A DNA stretch of 64,000 nt from Flectonema sp. DT1601. Lineage: Eukaryota > Euglenozoa > Diplonemea > Diplonemida > Diplonemidae. Positions 8,781 to 20,765 of this stretch are shown piece after piece (within the stretch, counting starts at the first letter, position 1; each line of letters begins with the position of its first letter). The notes below the pieces were generated by a model, which was not told the DNA's origin, did not search any database, and saw only the letters and a list, made by a program, of their open reading frames with translations. The position numbers were made by a program, and so were the translations under genes. The stretch is from contig OZ025818.1 of the NCBI GenBank assembly GCA_964019425.1, positions 248,001-312,000 on the forward strand. Direction: 5' to 3'.

Positions 8781-10588
8781 TACAATAAGAAATCACATCT
8801 AAAATCACATAAAAGACTTTTATACAGCAGTACAGGAAGGATAATAAAATCATCCTTTTGGTTCGATAACGAAGTAATTCTAAACAGAAATTAAACACAC
8901 ATATAGTAAAAAAAAAAAAAATAATAAATAATAAATAATAACAAAAAAGAACACATTGTCACTGCTGTTCCATACAACACAAACGTAATAAAGCAGTTTT
9001 CGAGATTTCCCCTTCATCAAGTAAGTCACAGATAAATGACTCAAACAATTTAGGGAAGTGGTTTCCGTCAATACTCATGCGTAAGACCTCATCTAACATA
9101 AGAACTAGAGTACTAAGGATAGTTTATATAAAATAGATAAAATAGTCCATCATATTACATACTGCTCATGGTTGATAACAACACCCTATAAAAGCATCGA
9201 GTACACTCTATAGAGGCTACGATGCAGGAGTAGAGTAATTTGGATTCAAATTCTTTTGTAGTTAAGGATTGTTTCTTTTAGTTACCATATGAGGCTATAT
9301 TAGATAGCCTCATAGTAGACGTCAAGAAAAGAAAAAAAAGTGCCAAAAAAAAAAAAAATTGTAGGACAACAAACAACTAATGTTTGGTTTTCTGGCTAAA
9401 ACTTAAAAATTCTTTCTTTCGGACCATTCCCCTCTTCATGAAAGAAAGCAAGGGAGACACTGCGGTGTCAGGCCTGACCTACTCATAGTGGTGCTGGGTT
9501 ATGTTTATGGAGGGATGAGTATTCAGAAAGCACAGAACTAATGACTGCAGGGAGTCTGGATAACCCGCACCAGTAGAAGACCTAATCACTGATTAGTTAT
9601 GTATAATTTCGGTTGGGAGGATAAATTCCCTACTAGAGAAGGTCAAAAACAAAAAGAATAAATGATCAGGGGTAGGAGTAGTCAAATTGATACCTTTTTT
9701 AAAAGTCTCACACGCCGAACAAACGAAAGGGAGGTAGGGGGGACGGAGCTGGGAATAATAAATACAGTATATCTTTTCCATTCCATAAAACCTTTCTTCA
9801 TGAAATAATCACATGTTTCGAATGCCTCAATACCACGAAAAAAGGAAAAAAAAATAAAAAAAACTCGGAATACGACCATTCGCTTCTAACTGTCACATTA
9901 ATATATAAAATATCACAAATAATTAGGCAACACGACTCACTATTGCAATCTGTAAGGAAACAGAATCGAAGGAAGCTGTCAGTTTTAAGAATCAAAACAA
10001 CAAAAAAGTAGACCCCAAGAAGTACCACAACAACACAACAAGATTGGGCCATACGAATAATTATAGTAAAGTCAGAAAACAGAATTAAAAAAAAAAAAAG
10101 AAGCTCAGAGACAGTCACTTTCTTTGGTTTTTCAATTACAATTAAAAAGGGGAAATTGATTAAAGAAGAAGAATCAAAGCATTTATAAATAATATGAGAC
10201 AGTTGAGGTAGTTGATGTTAATAAATGTTCTAAAAGACTTCTTGCCAAATAAAGAAGCGGAAATCGAAAAAAATATCCCCGTTTTCCCCACTTTTGACTA
10301 AGTTCACCAACTACAACAAAAAAAAAGGAGGGGGACTTGGATGGGAGGGGAAAACGTATTAATATTTTAATATACGATTATAACGAACACAGAACAGGAC
10401 AAAAATAAAAAGATAAAATACCGTAGTTAGTATCAATGGTTATCATAGTTAGAATATTTGAGTTTATTATAAAAAAGTGCACCAAATAAAAAGTAGTAAC
10501 AGAGAGAGAGATTTTCTTCGTGATGATATTTTTGAATATGAAGTTAGCAGCTCTGTAGATCTTTGAAGTTGAACTGCATTAACTAAAT
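8781..10588. other. Intergenic region
   Basis: AT-rich spacer of 1.8 kb between the giant coiled-coil gene and GST. Homopolymers of A near 8910, 9345, 9850 and 10090. A foldable stretch at 9186-9320 is listed separately. A homopolymer-poor block at about 9410-9600 has no coding frame I can support. No gene seen. Confidence 0.55.
9186..9320 (+). ncRNA. Candidate structured small RNA gene
   Basis: TATAAAA at about 9187 is followed by a stem GCATCG(AG)...(CT)ACGATGC enclosing the palindrome CTCTATAGAG. Then comes a T-rich single-stranded stretch (AATTCTTTTGTAG, loosely like an Sm site) and a perfect 11-bp hairpin, TATGAGGCTAT/ATAGCCTCATA with a 5-nt loop, at 9288-9314. This order resembles Sm-class snRNA or spliced-leader RNA genes. 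I find no diagnostic U1, U2, U4, U5 or U6 motif, and strand is assigned only from the TATA and hairpin order. Confidence 0.25.
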
Positions 10589-13500
10589 TCAGTGAGATGT
10601 TGAGCTCTTCGACCTGATTGAAGTCTCATCAAAATCAGAGTCCCATCGAATTCCTTTCTTACGTAGTAGTGATCTAGCATGGGTCAGCTCTCTTGCTGTG
10701 AGCTCTTCTTCGATTGCTTTCCGAAGGTCACCACCGTGAAATTTTGAAAAGTTTTCTCTGAACTCACTTCGAACATCCGCCCAGTCAGTAGCAGTTTGCA
10801 ATTTAGACAACTCCGAGTACAAACGATCTTCATCAGTACCTAGTCCCTGCATAGCTTTATGAAGAGATGCTGCAACAGCATGTACATCAGTAGCTGTATT
10901 GAGTTGGTCTTCTTTTCTATCAGAGAAAATACTAGGAACTGAGTCATTAAGGTTAATATCAGTGGCTGCTTTACTTTTAGACAACTCCGATCCCATGCTA
11001 GTCATGGTTCTGATTTTTGACTTATCGGAATTTATGTCGGTTGCTTTTTCCGGAAATGAAACAAAACTGTTACTGAGGGGAGTGTCTAAGTCGCCTTTCG
11101 ATATGCTTACAGAAGAGTTCTCTCTGGTTGAGGAATCTTCACTTACATGAATCGGATTCATGGAAGGAATATTTTGTTCTGGTAAGCTTCTTAAAATAGC
11201 TGTAGCATGTTGTAACTTTTGATGGCTCACTACTAACTCATCATTAATTGGATTGTTTTGATTTTGGTGATGTGAAGGGGATTGGGAAGGTGATCGATTA
11301 TCTACAGATCTTTCAATTACTTTTAAAGATCTAATTGCATCCATCGATGTCGCATTTGGAACATTACTGGAGTAAGTCGTTCGTGGAAGGGAACAGTTCT
11401 TCATGTGAACATCTGCTTTTATTTCGTGTTCTGTAAGTATCTTATCCTTATGTCTGAGTTCTTGTCTAAGTAAGTCTGATTCGATATTGTGGTCCACCCT
11501 ATTCAGTCGAACACGTTGTATTGACATGTTCTTTTCACTTCTTTCTAGGAGGACTTCGTGTTCTGCAACTTGACACATTTTTGATTGTTCTTCTAGTCTG
11601 CCTTGCAGTTCGTAGTTGTGAATTTTAACGTCCTGGAGAAGCTTCAATTTCTGACTAAGTTCCTTCTCAGAATCTGTAGCTCGACGTTGGAGATCATCAC
11701 AAGAAAACTGATACTTTGAAAGTTGGTTTTCAAGATCGACGACTCGTTCACGAGAAGCGCCCAACTCTGCAGATGCTTTTCTGTAGCGATCTTCGAGTTC
11801 AGATGCGATTTCAGAAGTTCTCTGAGCCGATGAAGTCGCTCTTTTTAATGTGTCTTCACTTAATTTTAACTTCACCTTTTGATCCAATTCATCTAAGGCT
11901 GCTCTAGTGACAGTAGCCTCAAGAGTTCTTGCAGTACTTTCAGTGACTTGTTCAACATCTGATCGAAGTCTTCGTTGTTCAGCAGTAGCTCGATCGGCTT
12001 GGAGAGCTGCTTGGTGGGATTTGGTGCGTTCTCGCTCGAGGTCTTTTTTCAATCGGATGACGTCTCCTTCTTTTAGCTGTTCATTTTCTAAAGACACTTG
12101 CAGTGTTTCTACTTCCCTCTGAAGCCTTGATATGTGAAGTTCCTTTTGCTGTAAATCAGTTTTTCGAATCATCTTTTCCTTGTCAGTCTCTTGTTGAAGT
12201 CTGTTATTTTCTCTCCGCTGAGCGATGGCTTCCTCTCTGGCGTCGTGGAGTTGTTTTTCAACAGAAGTGGATTTAACTTCCGCACCGTCTCTCGTAGTAA
12301 CTGCCTCACACAACTGATGTTTGTAACGTTCAACGTCTTGTTGGGCAGCAGATAATTCTCCCCTTAAGGTAATCAGTTCTAACTCTTTGGAATTGGAACT
12401 GACTTCAACAGCTGACAGTGCTCGTTCTTTGTCGTGTAGCTGCTCATCGTATTGTTGTAAACGAATTTCTAATTCATTCATTTCCTTCACATTACCCCGC
12501 AGCTTTCTTGAGAAAGTCTCTGCGCTTTCAGTCTTGTTGATAAGTTCTTCTCGTGAGTCAAGAAACTCTCTTTCAGTATCCGCAAGTTGCTGCTGTAATG
12601 ACAGTCGCTCCCTTTCAAGTTGAAGGATGATGTCGTCTGTTGATGTGAATGTGTTTAATTAAAGTAAATAACGTAATAAATATTACTACACCCTGAATAG
12701 TTGACATACCTCCTTTGCTGAGTTCGGCTTCGCGGGTTTCCAGATCAGCGACTAAAGATGTTTCTTTCTGTGTGTGATATTTAACAAATGTGATTCAGTA
12801 AAAAATATCTTCAAAGAAGGTCAACAAGAGCATACCCGCTTCATGACGGATACGAGCCCGTGTAAGTCTTGCAGTTCAAATTCTAATTTATTGTATTTTC
12901 TCTCTTGTTCTGATTGTAGTAGTTGACTCTCATCAAGTTGTTGTTGTACAGATGACAGTAGAGACTGTTTGTTGTCGGAGTCATTACTGAGTGCCTCTCT
13001 CGACCATTCGATTTCTTCAGTTTTATTGCGGGCTTCATGGAGTTGCTTTGTTAGAATTTGAACTTGTTCGTGAAGTTCATCATTTCTAACATCTGAATTA
13101 GAAGACATCTGTTTGTATCGAGATACCTCTCTTCTGATTGAAGCATGTTCTTCATTCGCTTGATCAATTGTGAATTCCATCGCCTTCTTTGCGTCTTCTG
13201 TTGAAGTTACGACTGCGTGTTGGGCTGCTATTAGGTCGGAAATCTCATTCTTCAGATCAACTTCTTGTTTTTTATGGCGTGTGATTGTCTGTTCAAGTTC
13301 TGAAACCTTCGCTCGTTCTCTCGCAACTGATCGACTGACGTCCTGAACGTGAAGGTCTTTGTTATGAATTGTTGACTCAAGATCTCTATTGAGTCGCTTA
13401 GTTATTTCAACTTGTTGTTGTTGTGCAGCAGTCTTGTTAGTTTGGATGACGAGTTCATTTCCCATTTCCTGTTCGAGAGATCGTCTTTGATGGACTTGTT

Positions 13501-16500
13501 GATCTTTCGCATCGGTGAGTATTTTTATCTTCGCATTCAAAGATTTCAGTTGTGACTCGTATTCAAGTCTGGAGTTACTTTCTTGTAATTGCATCGCTTC
13601 AATCTTCATCTCAAAGTTGGTAATTAAACGATTCTTATCAGAGAATATTTCCTCCTTTTCTAGTTCAGCTTTTTTTATTTTCTCACGTGCTGTTGCCAGA
13701 TCCTGCTGTAGTTTTTTATTGTCATTGATTGCTTCCTGAAGATCATCTTTAGAGGTGGTTAGGTCTTCTCTAATCCTCCGAACGCTGCTGTTGTTGTTGT
13801 TTCCGATATTCTTAAGTGTTCTAAGCTCCGATTGTTGAGAGTTTACTCTGGATGATAATTGAGTGTTTTCGAGAGAGAGTTCCTTAATTTCGTCTCTTAA
13901 TCTATTCAATTCGTTAGTATTGTCACTAATCAGATTCTGTACGTCTGCTTCTTGAGCAGATATCCTCTGTTGGTATTGCTGTTGTTCTCTATTTCTTTGT
14001 ACACTTCCATATTCAACAGCTGTTTCTAAGTTTTTAATTGTATGACAATGAGCATCATCGTGTTTCGCAAGTCGTTTTTGTAGAGATGCGCATCTGTCTT
14101 TTTCATCATCGAGATATCCCTCTATAGTGATACACTTTGACTCTAGTTGGGTTAGTTCAGCATGTTGTGTTTTACGAATTTCTTCTAATTTTGTAATGTC
14201 TTCTTCAGATATTTGAAGTTTTTGTTTGATGCTGTTAAAGAGGTCTTGTTGGTGTTCGTTTTCTGCTTTTTGAGCATTCAATGAACTCATTGTTTGATGG
14301 TGTTGGTCTTGCCAGTGTTTACATCGATCTTCAGAAGCTTTAACGTCCTTATCGAGGTTGGAAATAACTCCTTTGAGGGTTTTTATTTCACTCAGAAGTC
14401 CGGATTGAACTTTATCTGTTTCTCGTTTACTCGTTTGAATATTTTCTTGAACTTGTTCTGATTGTTGTTTAGATTGTAGTAAGTTATCCTGAAGTTTCTT
14501 TTGTTTTGATAGAGTTTTAGAATGTTCCTGTTCAAGACTTTCTATTTCTCTGGTGTGACGAGCAGCATCCGCATCTCTGAAGGTTCGTAATTGCGACAGC
14601 TCTGTCTGTGCAGCTGTCAGAAGCATTTCCATTTTTGCTTCGTTTAATTTTGCATCATCACTGACAGTTGTTAATTCATTTAATTGCTTGTCGAATTCAA
14701 TAATTGTATCCTCCAACTTCTTTTGTAGTTCTTTCTTGTCTAAGTTTGCCTGTCCTACAAGTCGAGTTTGCTCGATTTGTAAAACACTCAACTCCCCTTG
14801 ACGAGTCGCACTAGATTCTTTCTGGTCAGATAGCTGACGTCGTAGTTGCTGTTCGGAGTCTCGCAAGTCTGAAATAACTTTTTGATATTCAAGTTTTAAA
14901 TCACCAAGTTGGGTTGTAAAACCTGTAGCAGCACCATCCAACGTGTCTTTATATGTAGCAGCTGCTTGGTTTAATGATGTGGATAATTTTTGATTTTCGG
15001 ATTGTAATTTTTCAATTGTCGATGTCAACCGTTCCTCAGTATTAATGCTGTCCTCCTTTAATGAAGATAGTTGATCTTGCAATACACTGATCTGATTTCC
15101 TGAAATAATGTTGTTATTATTTTCAGCTAACGCGATCTTATGATCTGCTTGTGCCGTCGTGAGTGTTTCTTTCAGGACCTTGTTCTCATCAGTTGCGATG
15201 TCAATTTCATTTTTCAATACCGAAATCTGATTTTTTTGATCGTCGACACGCTCTTCACTGATCTTCAATTCCGTTTGAGCATCATGCCGTGCAGATTGTG
15301 TTGCGGATTCCAACTGTACACGCTGGTCTTCAATAATGACTTTCCACTTAGTTGCTAACTTGGAGTGCGATTCTTCGGCTTCGGAGAATTTTTCGATTTC
15401 ACGAGCGATGTGTTGCTTAGCTTGTTCTAAATCTTGTGTCGTATCATTTAACCGATTCTCAAGTGATTCCATCTTGTGAGAGGCATCCTCCTGAAGTGAT
15501 GATTTGAGAGCTTCTAAGGAGGACTCATTGTCTTGGATTTGTTGTTTGAGAGTCTTTATTATTGTCTTCTGTGATTCCAACTCTTCTTCTACTCTCGCAA
15601 CTTGCATTTCATCATTTGTTGATTTCTCTGTTACTTCTCGTAATCGTGTTTCAGTAGATTGCATAGCTTCTGAGTGTGCTTCTGAAGACTTTTCCATTAG
15701 CTGTTTGATGTTTATTTTTTCTTCTTCAAGTAATTTAACTTTCTTTTCTAAGGCATCACAGTCACTCTCGAGAATAGATGTTGCTTTCTGTCTGTGATCG
15801 CCTTGTTCTGTTTGGGTAACGAGATCGTTCTTTAATTGCGATATTTCTTGATTTAATTTTCTACCCTGATCTGATAGCCGCGCTTCTAAAGATGACGTAG
15901 TATCTTGGAGAGCTGTGCATTGTGAAGAGAGATCCTGTTCTCGTTGGACAGCTGATTCCAATTGATGTTTTAGTTGTTCTTGTTCTTCAGTACTTCCCTT
16001 TGTGATTCGGGTAATTTGCATCTGAAGTTGCTCGTTGGATAATTGTTCTTTGAGAAGTTGCTGATTAGATTCGTCATTGAGTTTGTGAGCTTCTTGAGTT
16101 TCATTTTTTGATCGTTTGGTCTCATCTCTGCTTTCAGAGAGTTTTTTATTAAGTTCAGAGAGTTGAGATTCAAGTTGTTTGGATGCCTCTTGTTGAAGTT
16201 GTCGGTTCGATTCGATAAGCTCATCGCTCTTGTTTTCTAGTTCTTGTTCAAGTGACTTGTTCTTGTCAGCCATGGCTGTGGCTTCCTCTTCTTTTTGTAT
16301 CATTGTCTCCGTGAGTTTGTTCACAGATATTTGAAGATTATCCCTCTCTTGAACATGGGCTTGTATTTGCTGTTTCAGCCTCTCTTCAGTTGCTCTTTTC
16401 AGTGCTTGTAGTGCGAGGTTTTTTAGTCTTCGCTCCTTTCCTAGTTTTTCTTTTACTTTTTCGGTGACTTTCTTCTCCATTTCGACTGTCATATCTTGTT

Positions 16501-17434
16501 TGCTTTGTTCAAGTGCTTCCTTGTCGTGTCTAATCTTTGCCATGTCTCTGGCAACAGCTCGCCATCTGTTCGATAATTCGGATGCTTCCCAGTTGGTGTT
16601 TTCTTCATCAACTTGAGCGGCGTTTAGGGAGGCGATGACGTCACTTTTTTCATCGACCTCTTGTTGGAGTCGACGGCAGTCTTCATCGGTTTTTTCAAGG
16701 TAGAGTAGTCGGGTACGAAATTGTCTATTTTCTTGTTTTAGTTGTTGCAATTCATTATTTAATACAATATTGTAATCTTGCTGTTTGCGAAGTTCTTCTT
16801 CGGCCGCGTCAGCGGCGTCCATCTGACGAGTTAATTCATCACCACGAACCTTGTAACGAGTAACCAACTGTCGTCCTATTTCTGATGTGTAGACAAGTTG
16901 GAGTTGACGTTCATTGAGGTCATCACGAAATTGATTTACTAAATCAACTGCTTCAGAGAGGTCTTCTGGGAGTTGACCTCCACTTCCATCACTTTTTGTT
17001 GAGTTTACAGAGCCCAATTGGATTACTCTGTGGACATCATCTTGTACGTTCTCAAGTTGTTGCGCTACTTCAGCACTTTGAGCATTTTCTTGTTCAATTT
17101 CTTGTCCTTTCACTTTAGCTTTCATTTTCTTTGGCATAAACAGAGACCGTGGTGTCCCTGCTTCAGACGTTGCAGGAACAGATGTTTCTGCTGCCCATGC
17201 GATTGCACGAGTTACGGAATTTTGCGATTTCTGTGCAGCTGGTCGAGTTGCTTTCATAGCAGGGCTTGAATCGGATCTGAAGAACGATGTGTTTGGTACA
17301 TCTCCACCGTCAACAGATGAATTCGCAAATGAAACAGCTCTCGTAGGCCTGGCATCACTCGCGAAACTATAACCCCCACTGAATTCTAAGTTACTCGCTG
17401 CTGCTGAATCAACGTCGTCAGTTTCAAATGACAT
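10589..17434 (-). CDS. Giant coiled-coil protein with C-terminal annexin-like repeat
   Basis: Three exons: 17434-12836, 12767-12710 and 12636-10589, with introns of 68 and 73 nt (GTATGC...ACAG and GTATGT...ACAG); 2234 residues. The junctions restore one frame (...VMKR / KETSLVADLE ... SKGD / DIILQLER). The first ~160 residues are Ser/Thr/Ala-rich and disordered; residues ~160-1880 are almost unbroken coiled coil. A low-complexity linker follows, then at ~2135-2205 an annexin-type repeat: AASLHKAMQGLGTDEDRLYSE ... FHGGDLRKAIEEEL, with the GLGTDE calcium loop and a downstream acidic cap. Annexin repeats bind membranes through calcium; here one repeat sits at the end of a long rod. A short SELSKxxxATD motif recurs in the linker. 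Leader acceptor TTTTTTACAG ~60 nt upstream. Probably a cytoskeletal or membrane tether. Confidence 0.9.
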
Positions 17435-18372
17435 CTTAATTACTTAATCAGATCTTTTGATAGGGCTAATCCCCGAACCCGCCCCCCGCTACCTGTAAAA
17501 AACAGTAATATTAATTACATTTTACTCACTCAAGAATACTATACGATTTGATCATGATATCAATAGGTGTGTTGCTGTTGCGTAAGAAAATATGAATTAA
17601 TATTTTCAAAAAGAAATGACAAAAAAAAAAAAAAAAAAAGTGTTCAAGCTGCTTGGCAGTACAAGAATAAGGAAACAAGAACACCTTATAAAGGGCAAAA
17701 CCAGAAATAAAATAAACCTCAATAACGAGGGGAGAAAAAAAAAAAAAAAAAAAAAGGCGAAGCTAAGAAGACTGATAAAAAGAATAATTTTTTTTTTTAT
17801 TTTGGGAGGGGGGGGGAAAAAAAAAGAGAATGCTATCGTGTGTTTTTTGTTGGTTGTGCTTGATGAATGTATTAAAAACCCAAAGGTAAAAAAATCCCTT
17901 TTTTGTCCCCTTTTTTTTTTTTTTTTTTTGCTCTATGTAAGATATATATAATCGATTTTCTTCCGACTACGGAGAAGCAACGCGCGACGAAATTCAACAA
18001 TTACAAAAAAAAGAATTATTTATCTATCAAAAGGCCAAGGAACTAAAGCTTTCTGCCCAGACCCACCGAATGCAAAAAAGCAAAAAAAAAAAAAACCGGT
18101 CTTAATAACAAAAGATGACCAACAGTATGAACTAACAATGCTAAATTTTAAAACGCAAGGGTGGTCTTTGAAAAGTTGTCAGAGAGAGCTAAACTAGTAT
18201 CAAAGTAAGTCCTAGCCTGACACTTTTTTTTTTTTTTTTTTTTTTTTTTTTCCGACGACAATTTATCTATTAACTGCAGTGAGGGTTTTTTTTATTTTTA
18301 ATTTTAAGAGCAATATTTTTGCTAAAAAGGTAATCTAAAAAAAAAAAAAAAGGGACATCGATACTCGGAGAT

Positions 18373-18532
18373 GGGTAAATTGATACTGTATTATCAAACT
18401 TAAAGGAACATCAATCTCAGGGGGGTGAAACTTTGACAATTTAAAATCAGTAACAACCTTAGGTAATTAAAAACAAAAATTAATATCAAAAGCACTTGAC
18501 TTGAAAAGATATTTGTAGTTTGTTAAGTCAAA
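18373..18532. repeat. Dispersed repeat family 1, copy a
   Basis: About 160 bp beginning GTAAATTGATACTGTATTA and containing a G-run followed by GTGAAACT. It aligns with 20503-20648 over most of its length with scattered substitutions and small gaps. Its first 23 bases recur almost exactly at 30797-30819. No reading frame or terminal inverted repeats seen. Confidence 0.75.
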
Positions 18533-19164
18533 GGATAAACTGTGTTTTAGAGAAAGAAAAAAAACATAAAAAGAGAAAATTATATTTTGTTTTCCAATTC
18601 AAATCTCAAGGGGAAAAAAAAAAAAAAAAAATTAAAAAAACCAGTTAAATGGTTAAGAGCAAGATTCTGCCTGTCGCATGCCTACATCGAAAAAAAACAA
18701 CAACATGGCTCTGCCTCGAATAAGTTAGGATGAAGATAAAAGAACAGAGGGATGTTATCATTGGCGTGCTACAATCTACATATTCATTAACAGGCAGCAG
18801 TAACGATGTCGCTGTTAGTATGAAAATAACAGGATTCTGTCAAAAGAAAAAAAAAATTACATATAAAAAAAAACCCACCACAAACACGAGATCGCCTCTA
18901 CGTCTATTACGCACTTTCAAACCTTGTCATCAAGTACAGATATCCACTAATTTGTGAACAACTAGAAATAGTTCGTAAGACCTTTTTTTTTTTTTTTTTA
19001 TTTATTTATTTATTAAATCAAAAAAGAAAACACACATCCGTATCAGAGTTAAGGATCGGTTAAGCCTTAATAATAATATCCAGATGAGCAGCAAACAAAA
19101 AAAAATAAATTATTTAAGCATTTAGATTGAGGGAGTAAGAACCATAGGAGGATGCATATTGTTT

Positions 19165-19203
<39 letters not shown>

Positions 19204-20502
19204 ACTATTATAATTCGCTCGTTGAGAATCATAGAAAATTTAGAACAAAAAAACAAAAACAACAAAAAAAAAGAGGAAGGAGGGAGGGGAAACTATAATA
19301 ACCTTCTTCTTCTTCTTCTTCTTCTTTTTTTTTTTTTACAGCAACCTACAATGAGGAACGCAAAAGGTCCTGATATACGAATCAGCACTTCTGCCAACTT
19401 TGGTGAAGAGTGCCTCGGTAGATCGAAGTAGTCTTCACTTTTTTTCAATAACATTCATTAAACAAGCTGTAATGATGATGTGTGTTTAATATGCTACACA
19501 GCCCAACACCATGCCTGATGACAGCTAATGTATCAGATCACGCAATTCAGGAAAAAAAGAAAAGACGCTGAACGATATTTCCAAGGGAATAGGGAGTGAG
19601 GTGTGGACGCCATAATACTTAACGTAAAACGAGGGAGAAGAAAAGAAAGAAAGAAAGAAGAAAAAAAAAACAGGAAAGAAAATGACAAGTCAGGTTGAAA
19701 CACGTAGGAATTGCAGCTGGAATACGCAAATTCCACGACTGAGAATCAATCTCTCTCTCGCTCTCAAGTAACAAAACAAAACCAGAAATGAGGAAAGTTT
19801 TTTTTTTTTTTTTTTTGAAACTTATAAATTTATTACCTTATTTTATTTCTTTTCGAAAAAAAAAAGAATTCTTTTTTTTTTTCTCTCTTTTTTTTTTTCC
19901 CCCTCAGAACAAAACAGGAAAGACGCGTGGAGAAAAAGAACAAGGGAAAAGGAAGAGAAGCAGCTTATCAGACAGCTGCGACAACTACTTTTAAAGTGAC
20001 CCCACACAGTTACCGTCGCGACTGGTATTTTTCTTCTTTTTTTTTTTTTTTTTGTTTTGGTAACACCAAGAGATATTTTTTTTAACCAATAAAATAACTT
20101 ACTACCGAAGTAGGATTGATTGCCCCTAAAACAGTGTAGAAAACAAAAAGGTCATTACGCAAACTACAGTAAAAAAGAAGGAAAGAAGAAAAAAAAAGAC
20201 TTTTGTTCCTTCCACATTGTAGAAAACATAAAGACAAGTGTTTTTTTTTCTTTTTTTTTTTGTTCGAGATGAAACTATTCAGGTTGAAAGCCGATATTTC
20301 TTGTGGTCGCGACGTATCTCCCCATGAGAAGATTCTGTCTAGACACTTAACGCTGATCTGAATGGTTTTTTTTTTTTTTTTTTTTTTAAATAAATTTCAC
20401 ATAAGAAAACACTTACATATACATAAGAAGCTTACGTCTTTCTGTACAAAAGGACCTTAATTATGAGGCCATTTCTACTTTGTGCAGAAGACGCTTAGAA
20501 GG

Positions 20503-20648
20503 AGGGTAATTTGATACTGCATTCTTAAGCTCAAAGGAACAACAATTTGGGGGGTGAAACTCTGACAAGTAACAACTTTAGGTATTAAAAACAAAATTAA
20601 TATCAAGTACTTGACTGAAAAATATTTGTAGTTGTTAACAATCAAAGA
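20503..20648. repeat. Dispersed repeat family 1, copy b
   Basis: Second copy of the 18373-18532 repeat, in the same orientation: GTAATTTGATACTGCATT, then GGGGGGTGAAACT, then TTAGGTATTAAAAACAAA. Shorter than copy a by small deletions. Confidence 0.75.
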
Positions 20649-20765
20649 AAATTACGCAATTTAGGGGGGAAAGGAAAAAAAAAAAAAAAACGAACACCGT
20701 AGTCCGGTATTTCAGTATCCTTTGTCGGTGGTATAAGGATAGCGGTGTGTACAATAATCAATGTT

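Larger units (their letters stand above)
17435..20765. other. Intergenic region with homopolymers and repeats
   Basis: 3.3 kb with many A or T runs of 12-31 nt (near 17620, 17740, 18230, 18620, 19180, 19800, 20380), a CTT tract near 19304 and two copies of a small dispersed repeat. Open frames are short and homopolymer-driven. No gene supported. Confidence 0.6.

Noticed and set aside
9929-9950. T7-promoter-like string (ACGACTCACTATT)
   Set aside because: Only a partial match in a spacer, with no phage or vector context; taken as coincidence.
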